Shown in pieces: positions 15,104-25,478 of a stretch of 32,019 bases of DNA. Origin of the DNA: a virus; IMG/VR virus record IMGVR_UViG_3300049432_000064, positions 1 to 32,019 of that record; one strand, given 5' to 3'. Below the pieces are notes generated by a model that ran no database searches, was not told where the DNA came from, and saw only the letters and a program-made list of their open reading frames with translations. The position numbers were made by a program, and so were the translations under genes. Positions within the stretch are counted from its first letter, which is position 1, and each line of letters starts with the position of its first letter.

Positions 15104-15517
15104 ATGGATCTGTGGCTGCTGCTAATCGTGATGTCGCTCGCGGTGTACCGCCTGACGCGCCTTGTCGTGGCCGACACTTTCCCGCCGGTGCTGTGGGTGC
15201 GCGACCGGCTGGCCGGTGGCTGGCGGCCGATGACCGACCCGGAGCGGGACGCGTGGGCCACAGCCCTGCGCGCGAAGACAAAGCCGCCGTTCCAGACCAT
15301 CGGTGAGGACGGCGAGGTGACTCGCTACGTGCATCGTGCGCGCTGGTCGCCGTACTGGCTGGCCGAGTTGGTCTCCTGCCCTTGGTGTGCGTCGGGCTGG
15401 GTGGCGCTCGGGGTGACGGGCGGCGTGTGGGCGGCGGTGGGGCTGGCGATGCCGGTCCTGGTGTGGCCTGCGGTGTGGGCGGCGGGGGCTCTAATCGCGG
15501 CACAGGAGTGGGCGTAG
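15104..15517 (+). CDS. DUF1360-like membrane protein, 137 aa
   Basis: Residues 1-23 form one hydrophobic helix (MDLWLLLIVMSLAVYRLTRL), the middle is polar, then ELVSCPWCASGWV leads into a second hydrophobic helical hairpin. The short N-terminal membrane helix followed by R-L-T-R-L and a later CP.C..GW motif is that of DUF1360 proteins, common in actinophages between terminase and portal genes. Their function is unknown; the CXXC could bind metal. The ATG at 15104 follows TACGGT by 7 bases, so it may be leaderless. An in-frame GTG at 15095, overlapping the terminase stop, is also possible. The central ~75 residues are an insertion relative to the minimal two-helix form. Confidence 0.75.
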   Translation: MDLWLLLIVMSLAVYRLTRLVVADTFPPVLWVRDRLAGGWRPMTDPERDAWATALRAKTKPPFQTIGEDGEVTRYVHRARWSPYWLAELVSCPWCASGWVALGVTGGVWAAVGLAMPVLVWPAVWAAGALIAAQEWA

Positions 15518-15541
15518 CAGCCCGCAAGCCCACTCTGCTTC

Positions 15542-15733
15542 TCAGGCCGCGTGTACGGCCTTCACCTCGTCATGCCGGTACACAAACCGGCCGCCGCCCT
15601 CGACACGGATCGAGAGGCCACGTTCGCCCTGGCCGAGGAAGACACCTCTCTTCGGTCCCCTCACTGCCCAGCGGTGAAGCTTCAGAGTCACTTCCTTGCC
15701 GACGAGCTCAGCGCGGTCCGGAATCTCGTTCAT
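15542..15733 (-). CDS. Small reverse-strand protein, 63 aa
   Basis: Opposite in direction to all surrounding late genes. The reverse-strand reading is favoured over the overlapping forward one because it has a high GC third position, an ATG with GGGA 10 bases upstream and a compact beta-rich sequence (VTLKLHRWAVRG, RGVFLGQGERGLSIRVEGGGRFVYRHDEV), as in small SH3-like proteins. The function is unknown. Its isolated reverse position in the head operon resembles a prophage-expressed moron gene. A longer in-frame start at 15829 would run into the portal promoter region and is less likely. Confidence is limited by the short length. Confidence 0.5.
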   Translation of the reverse strand: MNEIPDRAELVGKEVTLKLHRWAVRGPKRGVFLGQGERGLSIRVEGGGRFVYRHDEVKAVHAA

Positions 15734-15780
15734 GCCGTCATGGTCCCACGTTCGGAATGATCTTCCGCGGCCAGTACCTA

Positions 15781-15807
15781 CCCTGCCGCGGAGACTCGCG
15801 GACAGGG
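15781..15807 (+). promoter_or_regulatory. Hairpin sequestering the portal ribosome-binding site
   Basis: CCCTGCCGCG (15781-15790) pairs with CGCGG-A-CAGGG (15797-15807), a 10-bp stem with one bulged A and a 6-nt loop. The last bases of the right arm (AGGG, 15804-15807) are the core of the portal ribosome-binding site AGGGAGA, 7 bases before the ATG at 15815. The folded form would hide the site. It could alternatively be part of a terminator for upstream transcripts. Confidence 0.55.
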
Positions 15808-15814
15808 AGAACCC

Positions 15815-17635
<1,821 letters not shown>

Positions 17636-17661
<26 letters not shown>

Positions 17662-20542
17662 CGGCTCGCATCTGCAGGGCGGGATGATCGCGCTCATGCC
17701 GACGGCGGAGGACGCCGAGCGGCTGGCGATCGAGGGGGGCGAGGCTGCCGACCAGCTGCATCTGACGCTGTACTTCCTCGGCGATGGCGACGATTTCAGC
17801 AAAGAGCAGCAGCGCGCCCTGGCCGCCGCCGTCGAAAACGCCATGGACTACATCGGTCCCGGACCGATCACCGCGCGCGTCTTCGGCGCAGCCCACTGGA
17901 ACGGAGGCAGCGACAGCCCATCCTGGGTGTGGTCCGTAGGCGACGACCGGGAAGCGCAGTCTGACGCGCCTCGGCTGGAGGATGCGCGCACCGTCGCCGC
18001 TGAAGCGCTGCTGCAGAGCGGCCTGTTCGCCGATATGCCAGTGCAGCACTCGCCGTGGGTGCCGCACATCTGCGCTGCCTACTCGGACGAGCCGGACCTG
18101 ATCCTCGCGCTGGAGGAGCGTCTCGGTGAAGTGACCTTCGACCGGATCCGGGTGGCGTTTGCCGGGGACCACACTGACGTCCCGCTGGCACTGGCGGTCG
18201 TCGCTGCGGCCGGGCCGCTGCGCCGGAAGCCCACGGCGCTCGAACTCGCCTCCCGCGCCGACTTCGCCGCGATGGACAAGGCCTGGCACGACGCCGTCGA
18301 CGCCACGGTCGGCGCGTGGGCCGACGTCCAGGCGGCACAGCGCAAGCAGATCACCGCCGCCGTACAGGCCGCCGCCGAGGCCGACAACCTCGACCGGCTC
18401 GACGAGTTCACCGTCGACACCGACGACGGCGCGACACTCCTCATCGCCCGCATGATCTCCTACGCCCGCGAGGCAGGCGAGCAGCAGCAGGCCGAGGCCG
18501 AAGCCCAGGGCGTCACCGTCCCAGACTGGTCGCTCGACGACGAAGCGTTGACCGCCGCCGCGATCCGCGACCGGCTACGCCAGGTCGGCCGGACCGCCGC
18601 GCGCGTGCTGGGGACGGGGCTCGTGCAATCCGCGGTCCGGCAGGCGATGCGAGTGTGGGGCTCCGGTACGGCGCAGCACGTCGCAGCGCAGGTCGACGAG
18701 CACCTTGCGGCCCTGTCCGGGGCGGCAGTTGAGGAGCAGATCGGCGCGGCCATGACCGCCGCACAGAACGAAGGACGCATGGCGGTCCTCGCCGTTGCCC
18801 CTCCTGCGGAGTATGTGGCGACCGAGATCCTCGACAGCAAGAACACGTGCAAGCCGTGCCGCGAGATCGACGGCCGCCGTTTCACCACCCTCCCCGATGC
18901 ACGCGAGGCCTATCCGACCGGCGGCTACACCAAGTGCCAGGGCGGCTCCCGCTGCCGGGGCACCCTCGTCACCGTCTGGCCGCAGGACGACGAGCAGGCA
19001 GCAGCCGGAACGATCATGGCGTTGGCTGCGGCCACAATCCCACCGACCGACCACCAGCAAGGAGGCACCGTGGCGCGCACAGTGCAGGACCACCCGGACT
19101 GCGGTGCTGACACGCCGTGGGCCGTCGTCGACGACGAAGACCAGCTGCAGGGCTGCTTCGCCACCCAGACCGAAGCGGACGCCGCCTGCGCCGAGATGGA
19201 CGAGGACACAGGCAGCAACGAGGAACCCGACGACGCGAGCATGGACTACACCGGCAAGACCGCCCCGTGGGAAGGGCCTCTCGCGGTGGAGGGCATCGTC
19301 ACCGGCGACGGCAGAGAGTTCGCCGAGGGCGCCCTCACGTGGGCCGACCTCCCGGTGCCGCTCAGGTGGAACAAGGAAGACTCCCACGGTGGTGAGGCCC
19401 GCACGATCGCCGTCAACGTGGGCCGCATCGACCGGATCTGGCGCGACGGCAACAAGATCATGGGCGCGGGAGTCCTCGACCTGTCCGACGACGACGGCCG
19501 CCGCGTCTACGCCAAGATCGAAGGCAAGTTCCTCCGCGGCGTGTCCATCGACGCCGACTCCATCGCCGACGCCGACGTCGAGTACGTCTTCCCCGAAGAC
19601 GTCAACGCGGGCACCGGAGAAAGCGACGGCGAGGACGACCTCTTCGAGATGCTGTTCGCGCAGCCCGAGAAGGTCATCTTCCACGGCGGCCGGATCCGCG
19701 CCGCCACCCTCGTCGACATCCCCGCATTCGCCGAGGCGTACATCGCCCTCCTCGACGAGGCCGGCGCGGTCGTGGCCGGCGGGGTGCCTGTCACCGCGGC
19801 GGAGGTCGAAGCCCTCGCCGCGCCCGAGCTGGAGGAGCAAGAGCCGAAGCCGCGCCTTCTGCGTGCGGTGACCGCCAGCGTCGACCTGTGGAAGCCGCCG
19901 GCCGAGTGGTTCACCGATCCGGGCCTCTCGCTGCCGACGCCGATCACGGTGACGGACGACGGCCGGATCTACGGGCACGCCGCGCAGTGGGGGTCGTGCC
20001 ACATCGGGCAGGACGACGTGTGTGTGCAGCCGCCGCACGAGGATGCCCACCCGTACTACCGCACCGGCGAGGTGGCGTGCGCGGACGGCTCGCGGGTGGC
20101 GGTGGGTCAGATCACGGTAGGGACCGGGCATGCGCCGCTGCACTACGGCGCGTCTCCGGCGGCCGAGCACTACGACAACACCGGCGCAGCGGTGGCGGAT
20201 GTCGCGGTCGGCAATGACGCGCACGGCATCTGGGTAGCGGGGTGCGTGCGGCCGGGCGCGGATCCGCTGAAGGTGTATGAGCTGCAGGCGGCGGGTCAGG
20301 TGTCGGGTGACTGGCGGCGGATCGGCGGGTCGCTGCGGCTGGTGGGCCTGCTGGCGGTGAATGTGCCCGGTTTCCCGGTGCCGAAGATGCGGGCGCGGGT
20401 GGCGTCCGGGGAGCCGCAGGCGCTGGTGGCGGCGGGTCGTCCGACGGTGGCGTGGGGGAAGTCGCAGATGGATCTGGAGCGTGATGCGGTCCGGATTGTG
20501 ATGCGGATGCTGTCGCGCCGCGTCCACCCCGGAGGGAGGTGA
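17636..20542 (+). CDS. Fused 2H-phosphoesterase, MuF-like and prohead protease protein, 968 aa
   Basis: ATG 17636 is chosen because CGGAG lies 5 bases upstream; a GTG at 17606 lacks one. Residues ~15-190 form a 2H phosphoesterase/LigT-like domain: H42-L-T-L in HLTLYFLG, and a second motif H144-I-C-A where T or S is usual. Residues ~200-460 are helical and end in a MuF-like head morphogenesis segment with C405, C408, C434 and C440 (NTCKPCREIDGR, KCQGGSRCRG), a probable zinc site. Residues ~530-720 resemble a herpes/HK97-type prohead protease with candidate catalytic H584 and S637 (LRGVSID). About 200 further residues have unknown fold. It probably processes the scaffold part of the capsid protein. 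The next gene pair follows after a small ORF and hairpin. Confidence 0.75.
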
Positions 20543-20548
20543 GCAAAC

Positions 20549-20611
20549 GTGTGCAGCTGCAATAAGCGGAGGCGTCCGGCGCCCCCACCGCCACCCCCGT
20601 CAGGCGCCTGA
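20549..20611 (+). CDS. Tiny Cys/Arg/Pro-rich peptide, 20 aa
   Basis: GTG start seven bases after the protease stop, with a strong GGAGGGAGG ribosome-binding site. It encodes a 20-residue peptide with CSC near the N-terminus, a KRRR basic patch and a run of five prolines. I recall similar very short MC-C-starting ORFs just before capsid genes in actinophages. That is a memory-based impression. It could be a leader peptide or a true small protein; its ribosome-binding site is one of the best in the window. Confidence 0.5.
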   Translation: MCSCNKRRRPAPPPPPPSGA

Positions 20612-20624
20612 CCTTTATTTATGC

Positions 20625-20658
20625 GGACCGGTAAAGAGAATTGACTCTTTGCCGGTCC
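20625..20658 (+). promoter_or_regulatory. Strong hairpin upstream of the capsid gene
   Basis: GGACCGGTAAAGAG (20625-20638) pairs with CTCTTTGCCGGTCC (20645-20658): a 14-bp stem with one wobble and a 6-nt loop, in the only sizeable gap (126 bases) of the head gene block. No U-rich tail follows on the + strand. TTGACT (20641-20646) and TATGCG (20665-20670), 18 bases apart, could be a weak promoter overlapping it. It may be a terminator, an RNA-processing site or an mRNA-stabilising structure for capsid expression. Confidence 0.65.
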
Positions 20659-20737
20659 GTGTGCTATGCGCTAACCTCGCGTCAACTAGGCGCCGACAAG
20701 ACGGGCGCACAACACCTCTTCACACCGGAGGACCCAG

Positions 20738-22498
20738 GTGGCAGCCGAGGAACTGTTCAGCGCCCCGTCCGATCTCACCCTCACGTCCGACGCCGACCTC
20801 AACGAACTCGAAACACGAGGCGTCGCCGAGTTCGACCGCGTCAACGCCCTCGACGGCGTCGACCCCGACACGCTCTCCTACGCCATGCGCGTCGCCGAAG
20901 ACCTCGACCGCGTCCGCGCCGAGCTCCGCGTCCGCGAGGTCCGCGCCGAGCAGCAGGCCACCCTCCAGCAGGCCCGCGTCGCCGACCAGCTCAGCCAGCT
21001 CCAGGCCCGCGTCCACGGCGCCCCCTCCGCGCAGGCCGCCGCCGACCAGGCGCCCACCGTCGACGTCGAAGCGATCGCCGCGGCCGCCGCGCGCGGCGCC
21101 GCCGTCGGCATGGCCCAGCTCATGGCCGACCGCCGCGGTGGCAGCGTCCGCCCCGACGAGGTTGCCCGCCGCGCCACCGCCACGCTTGCCGAGACCGCCG
21201 CGCACGCCCCGGCCCCGCAGATCCCGACGCAGCAGCTCGCCGTCACCGCCTCGGTCGACATTCCCGGGGTCGCCCGCGGTGAGGGCATCAGCAACCTGAC
21301 CGCTCTCGCCGAGGTCACCTCGCGCAAGGCCAAGAGCATGCCGGTCACCACGGGCCAGCCCAGCGAGCAGCTGGTCGCCTCGATCCGCAACGACTTCTCC
21401 CACAGCGTCGACAGCCACACCCGGCGCAGCGAGATGCGGGACCTGATCGCCTTCCTCACCGCCCCGGAGAAGAAGGAGGCGCTCGTCGCAGGCGGCGGCT
21501 GGTGCGCCCCCTCCGAGACGCGCTACGACTTCTTCAACATCGCCTGCGAGTCCGGCCTGATCGACCTGCCGACGTTCGGTGTCACCCGCGGCGGCATCAG
21601 CTTCCCTGTCTCCCCGTCCCTCGCGGACGCCCTCGGCGGCGGCACCGCGTTCGCCGGGTTCGCGGCCACCCTGTCGAACACGTCGACGCCGTTCCTGTGG
21701 ACCGAGGCCGACGACATCGCGGCCGCCACCGGCTCCCCGACCAAGCCGTGCATCCGCGTGCCCTGCCCGGACTTCGACGAGGAGCGCCTGGAGGCCTACG
21801 GGTACTGCCTCACCGCAGGCAACTTGACCGACGACGCCTACCCCGAGGCCACGCAGAACACCCTGCAGCTGCTGATGGCCGCGCACGCGCACGTCATCAA
21901 CGCACGGTTGATCGCCCTCATGCTCGCCCGCTCCACGGCGACCACCACCATCTCCGGCGGCGCCGCCACCGACTCCGCCGCACCGCGGATCTACAACGCG
22001 GTCGGCCTCGCCGCCACCGACTACCGCGCCCGCTACGGCATGTGCATCGAGGACGTCCTCGAAGTCGTCCTCCCGTACTGGGTCCGCGACGTCATCCAGG
22101 CCGACCTCGCCTGGAAGGCGGGCGTCGAACTCGGCGACATCCCGCTCTCCGAAGTCAACCGGTACTTCACCGCCCGGAACATCGCCGTGCAGTGGGTCAA
22201 CGACTGGCAGGTCCGCGGCGCCAGCCAGTTCGGCAACGCCACCAAGATGACCGCCTGGCCGACCACCGCCGACTTCCTCATCTACGCGGCCGGCACGTTC
22301 GTCCACGGCAACGGCATGACCCTCGACCTCGGCGTCATCCGCGACTCCGTGCTGAACGAGACCAACGACCACACCGCGGCCTGGTCCGAGGAGGCGCACC
22401 TCATCGCGAAGGTCGGGCACGAGTCCCGCCGGTACACGGTCGCCTTCAACGTCAACGGCTCCACCTCCGCGCTGCTGACCGGCACGGTCCGGGTCTAA
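20738..22498 (+). CDS. Major capsid protein, 586 aa
   Basis: Builds the phage head shell. GTG start with GGAGG (20727-20731) 6 bases upstream. The N-terminal ~170 residues are charged, helical and Ala/Arg-rich (coiled coil about 40-115), acting as a fused scaffold (delta-like) domain probably removed by the neighbouring protease. The remaining ~400 residues have the HK97-fold pattern of actinophage capsid proteins: a GGGWCAPSETRYDFFNIACESGLI start, an RGGISFPVSPSLAD loop, LTAGNLTDDAYPE, a long QLLMAAHAHVINARLIALM helix, and a VLPYWVRDVIQADLAWK spine-like helix. The position after the protease and length are as expected. Confidence 0.9.
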   Translation: MAAEELFSAPSDLTLTSDADLNELETRGVAEFDRVNALDGVDPDTLSYAMRVAEDLDRVRAELRVREVRAEQQATLQQARVADQLSQLQARVHGAPSAQAAADQAPTVDVEAIAAAAARGAAVGMAQLMADRRGGSVRPDEVARRATATLAETAAHAPAPQIPTQQLAVTASVDIPGVARGEGISNLTALAEVTSRKAKSMPVTTGQPSEQLVASIRNDFSHSVDSHTRRSEMRDLIAFLTAPEKKEALVAGGGWCAPSETRYDFFNIACESGLIDLPTFGVTRGGISFPVSPSLADALGGGTAFAGFAATLSNTSTPFLWTEADDIAAATGSPTKPCIRVPCPDFDEERLEAYGYCLTAGNLTDDAYPEATQNTLQLLMAAHAHVINARLIALMLARSTATTTISGGAATDSAAPRIYNAVGLAATDYRARYGMCIEDVLEVVLPYWVRDVIQADLAWKAGVELGDIPLSEVNRYFTARNIAVQWVNDWQVRGASQFGNATKMTAWPTTADFLIYAAGTFVHGNGMTLDLGVIRDSVLNETNDHTAAWSEEAHLIAKVGHESRRYTVAFNVNGSTSALLTGTVRV

Positions 22499-22545
22499 CC
22501 CGGAACCTGGCCGTGACACGAGCTGAAGAAGGGTGGTGAGCGCCA

Positions 22546-23430
22546 ATGGCCGCACGCCAACTGATCGACCTGCCTGCGGTGTTCACCCCCCTGCCGTATG
22601 GCCTGTGGGACGCCGTCCAAGAGCCGGGCTCGGACGGCCCCCACTGGCAGAACGGTGTCACCTGGATCGAGCGCTGCCCGACCGGTGACACCACCTACGA
22701 CGAGTGCATCGCCGTCACCGGCACCGGCTCCGCGCCGGAGCCGCCGGCCAAGACGCCGAACGTCGACCAGGACTATCGGGGTGCGACGCCGTTCACGGTG
22801 ATCGCCGAGTTCCAGTGCGGGCCGATCGGTCTCGGTGATGCGCAGACCGTGGCCCGGGATGCGCTGGACCGTGTGGAGCAGCAGCAGGTTGAGGCCGCGT
22901 TCTGGACGGGCGCGGCGGCCGGGCAGCAGGTCGTGTTCCCGCACCTCGCTGGCGACACGGAGGTGCTGGACGGCGACGTTGTGCTGCAGCCGGTCGCGTC
23001 TCCGACGGTCACTGGCGCGGATGTTGCTCACGCGCTCGGCGTGCTGGAGCAGGAACTCGCCGACTGCTACAAGGGCCAGGGCCTGATCCACGTCCCCCGT
23101 ATCGCGCTGCCGACGCTGGCCGCGTGGGGGCTGGCCCGGCTCGATGAGGCCAGCGGGCGGCTGGTGACCCCGTCCGGGAACCTGATCGTTGCCGGAGGCG
23201 GCTACACCGGCAGCGGCCCGGACGGGGGCGCCCCCGCGGCGGGCACCACGTGGATCTATGCCACCGGTGCGGCGTTCGGCTACCGCTCGGACGTGTACGT
23301 CACGCAGATCCCCGACTCCCTGAACCGCACCTCCAACACCCTGCGGATGCAGGCCGAGCGCACCTACCTCATCGGGTTCGAGTGCTGCCTGCTGGCCGCG
23401 CACATCGCCCTGGGCGTGCCCACCGAATAG
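22546..23430 (+). CDS. Unknown virion-block protein, 294 aa
   Basis: ATG start with AGAAGGGTGGTGAG upstream. The protein has a mixed alpha/beta sequence: a PFTVIAEFQCGPIGL strand, ARDALDRVEQQQVEAAFWTG helix, SGNLIVAGGGYTGSG glycine loop and C-terminal AERTYLIGFECCLLAAHIALG. These resemble segments of capsid-like or head-decoration proteins of actinophages but no clear family is recognised. It lies between the major capsid and major tail genes, so it is likely a structural protein of the head or neck. A second capsid-like protein (vertex or minor shell) is one possibility. Confidence 0.6.
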   Translation: MAARQLIDLPAVFTPLPYGLWDAVQEPGSDGPHWQNGVTWIERCPTGDTTYDECIAVTGTGSAPEPPAKTPNVDQDYRGATPFTVIAEFQCGPIGLGDAQTVARDALDRVEQQQVEAAFWTGAAAGQQVVFPHLAGDTEVLDGDVVLQPVASPTVTGADVAHALGVLEQELADCYKGQGLIHVPRIALPTLAAWGLARLDEASGRLVTPSGNLIVAGGGYTGSGPDGGAPAAGTTWIYATGAAFGYRSDVYVTQIPDSLNRTSNTLRMQAERTYLIGFECCLLAAHIALGVPTE

Positions 23431-23442
23431 GAGATAGATCCC

Positions 23443-24120
23443 ATGGCCACAGTCTCCACGTGCGCGACTCCCATCAAGGGCACGCACATGCGCATCATCG
23501 AACTCGACTCCTGCGGCGTCCCCATCACCGGCGCGGCCGGGATGGTCGTCGTCACCGAGGGCTTCGTCCAGGTCAACATGGAGCCCCAGTACGAGGACGG
23601 CGTCGAATTCTTCGAGCGGACAGCATCCGGCAAGGCCTGCGTGAACCAGAAGGACGACCCCACCCTCAAGAGGTTCAACCTCACCTCACAGTTCTGTGAG
23701 GTCAACGTGTCCGCGGCCTCCCTCATGATCTCGGCGCGTGAGCTGGTCAGCGCCAACGCCGTCACCGGCACCGGCTTCGCTGTCGCCGAGGGCAACCCCA
23801 CCAGGCGTTACAGCCTGGAGGTGTGGCAGGAAGTCGCCGGAGCCGGAGCCTGCGACGCGACCGGGGCGCAGCGCTACATCTACAACGCGTGGCCCAACGT
23901 CGGCGCCACGCAGCTCGGCGCCTACATGATCGAGAACGGGCGCTCCACGCTGGAGACCACCAGCGAGACCAAGGCGCCGTCCCCCCTGTGGCTGGCCATC
24001 GTCGGGGCCGACTACCTGCCGGTGGGGGAGACGATCGAGGACGACGAGCACTGGGTGTGGAACGTGACCACCACGGCTCCGCCTGAGGCCGCCTGCGACC
24101 CGGCGGTACTGGCCGCGTAG
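23443..24120 (+). CDS. Putative major tail protein, 225 aa
   Basis: Subunit of the tail tube. ATG start with TAGGAG upstream. The protein is beta-rich and cysteine-bearing, with MRIIELDSCGVPITGAAGMVVVTEGFVQV at the N-terminus (a typical tube-subunit opening), a FNLTSQFCEVNVSAASLMISA middle, and a C-terminal RSTLETTSETKAPSPLWLAIVG. The length is usual for siphoviral tube proteins. A strong terminator directly follows, as is common after highly expressed tail or capsid genes. It precedes the connector genes, whereas many siphoviruses place it after them; this order is an oddity. Confidence 0.65.
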   Translation: MATVSTCATPIKGTHMRIIELDSCGVPITGAAGMVVVTEGFVQVNMEPQYEDGVEFFERTASGKACVNQKDDPTLKRFNLTSQFCEVNVSAASLMISARELVSANAVTGTGFAVAEGNPTRRYSLEVWQEVAGAGACDATGAQRYIYNAWPNVGATQLGAYMIENGRSTLETTSETKAPSPLWLAIVGADYLPVGETIEDDEHWVWNVTTTAPPEAACDPAVLAA

Positions 24121-24130
24121 CACGCAGCTC

Positions 24131-24164
24131 GCGAGCCCGGTCGACCTGCTCCGGCCGGGCTCGC
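24131..24164 (+). terminator. Hairpin terminator after tail gene
   Basis: A 10-bp stem (GCGAGCCCGG / CCGGGCTCGC) with a 14-nt loop that can pair further (CCGG), 10 bases after the putative major tail protein gene. It would reduce transcription into the fibre-like gene, keeping capsid and tail-tube messages more abundant. Confidence 0.75.
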
Positions 24165-24184
24165 CTTCACCCTGAGGGGGAACG

Positions 24185-25459
24185 ATGGCGCTTGCCCAGT
24201 ACAGCGAGCTGTTCTGGTTCCCCTCCGGGGCGCTGGCTGCGAGCGTTGTGGCGAGGGTGTTCGACCACGACACGAACACTCTCGCCACGCTGTGGGCCGA
24301 CGCTGGTGGGACGGTGCCGCTCGCCAATCCGCTCAGCACGAGCGGCGCTGGGCGGCTGGAGTTCTGGGTCGAAGAGGGCGAGTACTGGGTCCACATCGAC
24401 AGCGAAGCCTTCGAGATCGCGGTGGGGGCGTCGACTGAAGGGGCAACGCTCGCCGACATCACGGCCGCCGTGTCCGCGCACAACGCCGACACCACCGACG
24501 TCCACGGCCTCGCCGACACATCCGCCGTGGTGCTCACCAGCGACGCGCGCCTGACCAATGCGCGCACACCGACAGGCCCCGCCGGAGGCGACCTCAGCGG
24601 CACCTACCCCAACCCCGCGGTGGCCAAGGTCAACGGCGTGACCGTAACCGGCACCCCGACCGCCGGCCAAGTCCCCACCGCTTCCTCCGGCACCGCCGCT
24701 TCATGGCAGACCCCGGCCTCCCCGCCGTCGCCTGCGGCCACCGTCACCGCAGAGACCGGCTACGCGCAGGCGTCAGCGGCTGGCGCGGCGTCGACGTTCT
24801 CCCGCGGCGACCACACGCACGGCACCCCGTCACTCCCGACCCCGGCAGCCATCGGCGCTCTCGCCACTGTCGGGGACCAGACGTATACGGGTGAGCTGTC
24901 CTTCGTCGACCGCATCCCTGTGCTGCCTGCGTTCGATGCGGCGTTCGCGAATCAGGCGGTGCGCAAAGCGCAGTTGGATGCGGCGGTTGCGGGCGCCGGG
25001 TCTTCGATCCGCACCGCGCGCGTACGGATCACCGACGACAACCTCTCCGGGTTGCCCTCGGCACCGTCATGGACCGTGGTACAGACATCGGCTGGCACCA
25101 AGCTCCAGTGCTCTATCGCCGCGGCCGACGGAGACCGGATCAAGGTCTACGGGAACTTCATGCACGACGGCTCCCACTTCCTGGACTGGACTCTCCTCGA
25201 CAGCGCAGGCCTGCCTGACGAGTACGGCGCCGCCGAATCAGGCACGCCCCTCGCCGAGGGCAACCCCACGATGTACACCAACAACGCCTTCCTGCGGGTG
25301 ACATCAGCGGACATGTTCACCGTCGCGGCAGGCAACATCAACGCAGGGATGGCCACGGTCGCCCTGGCCCACCAGGGCACCGGTGCCGGGAAGGTGTACG
25401 CACACACCCTGTACCCGTGGCGGCTGCGCCTGGAGAACATCGGGCCCGAACCGGCATGA
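24185..25459 (+). CDS. Fibre-like virion protein, 424 aa
   Basis: ATG start with GAGGGGG upstream. The N-terminal ~80 residues are the small beta domain seen in actinophage minor tail proteins ([22 protein letters not shown]). Next come short collagen/fibre-type repeat segments ([44 protein letters not shown]) and a C-terminal beta-rich ~200 residues that may be a receptor- or carbohydrate-binding head. This is the composition of a tail fibre or capsid spike. Its position between the tube gene and head-tail connector genes is unusual; a fibre on the capsid or neck is possible. Confidence 0.7.
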   Translation: MALAQYSELFWFPSGALAASVVARVFDHDTNTLATLWADAGGTVPLANPLSTSGAGRLEFWVEEGEYWVHIDSEAFEIAVGASTEGATLADITAAVSAHNADTTDVHGLADTSAVVLTSDARLTNARTPTGPAGGDLSGTYPNPAVAKVNGVTVTGTPTAGQVPTASSGTAASWQTPASPPSPAATVTAETGYAQASAAGAASTFSRGDHTHGTPSLPTPAAIGALATVGDQTYTGELSFVDRIPVLPAFDAAFANQAVRKAQLDAAVAGAGSSIRTARVRITDDNLSGLPSAPSWTVVQTSAGTKLQCSIAAADGDRIKVYGNFMHDGSHFLDWTLLDSAGLPDEYGAAESGTPLAEGNPTMYTNNAFLRVTSADMFTVAAGNINAGMATVALAHQGTGAGKVYAHTLYPWRLRLENIGPEPA

Positions 25460-25478
25460 GCAGACAGGGGGCGGCGCG

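Noticed and set aside
15551-15760. Forward ORF of about 69 codons overlapping the reverse-strand 63-aa gene
   Set aside because: No ribosome-binding site, and its composition is that of an antisense shadow; the reverse reading gives a more protein-like beta pattern.
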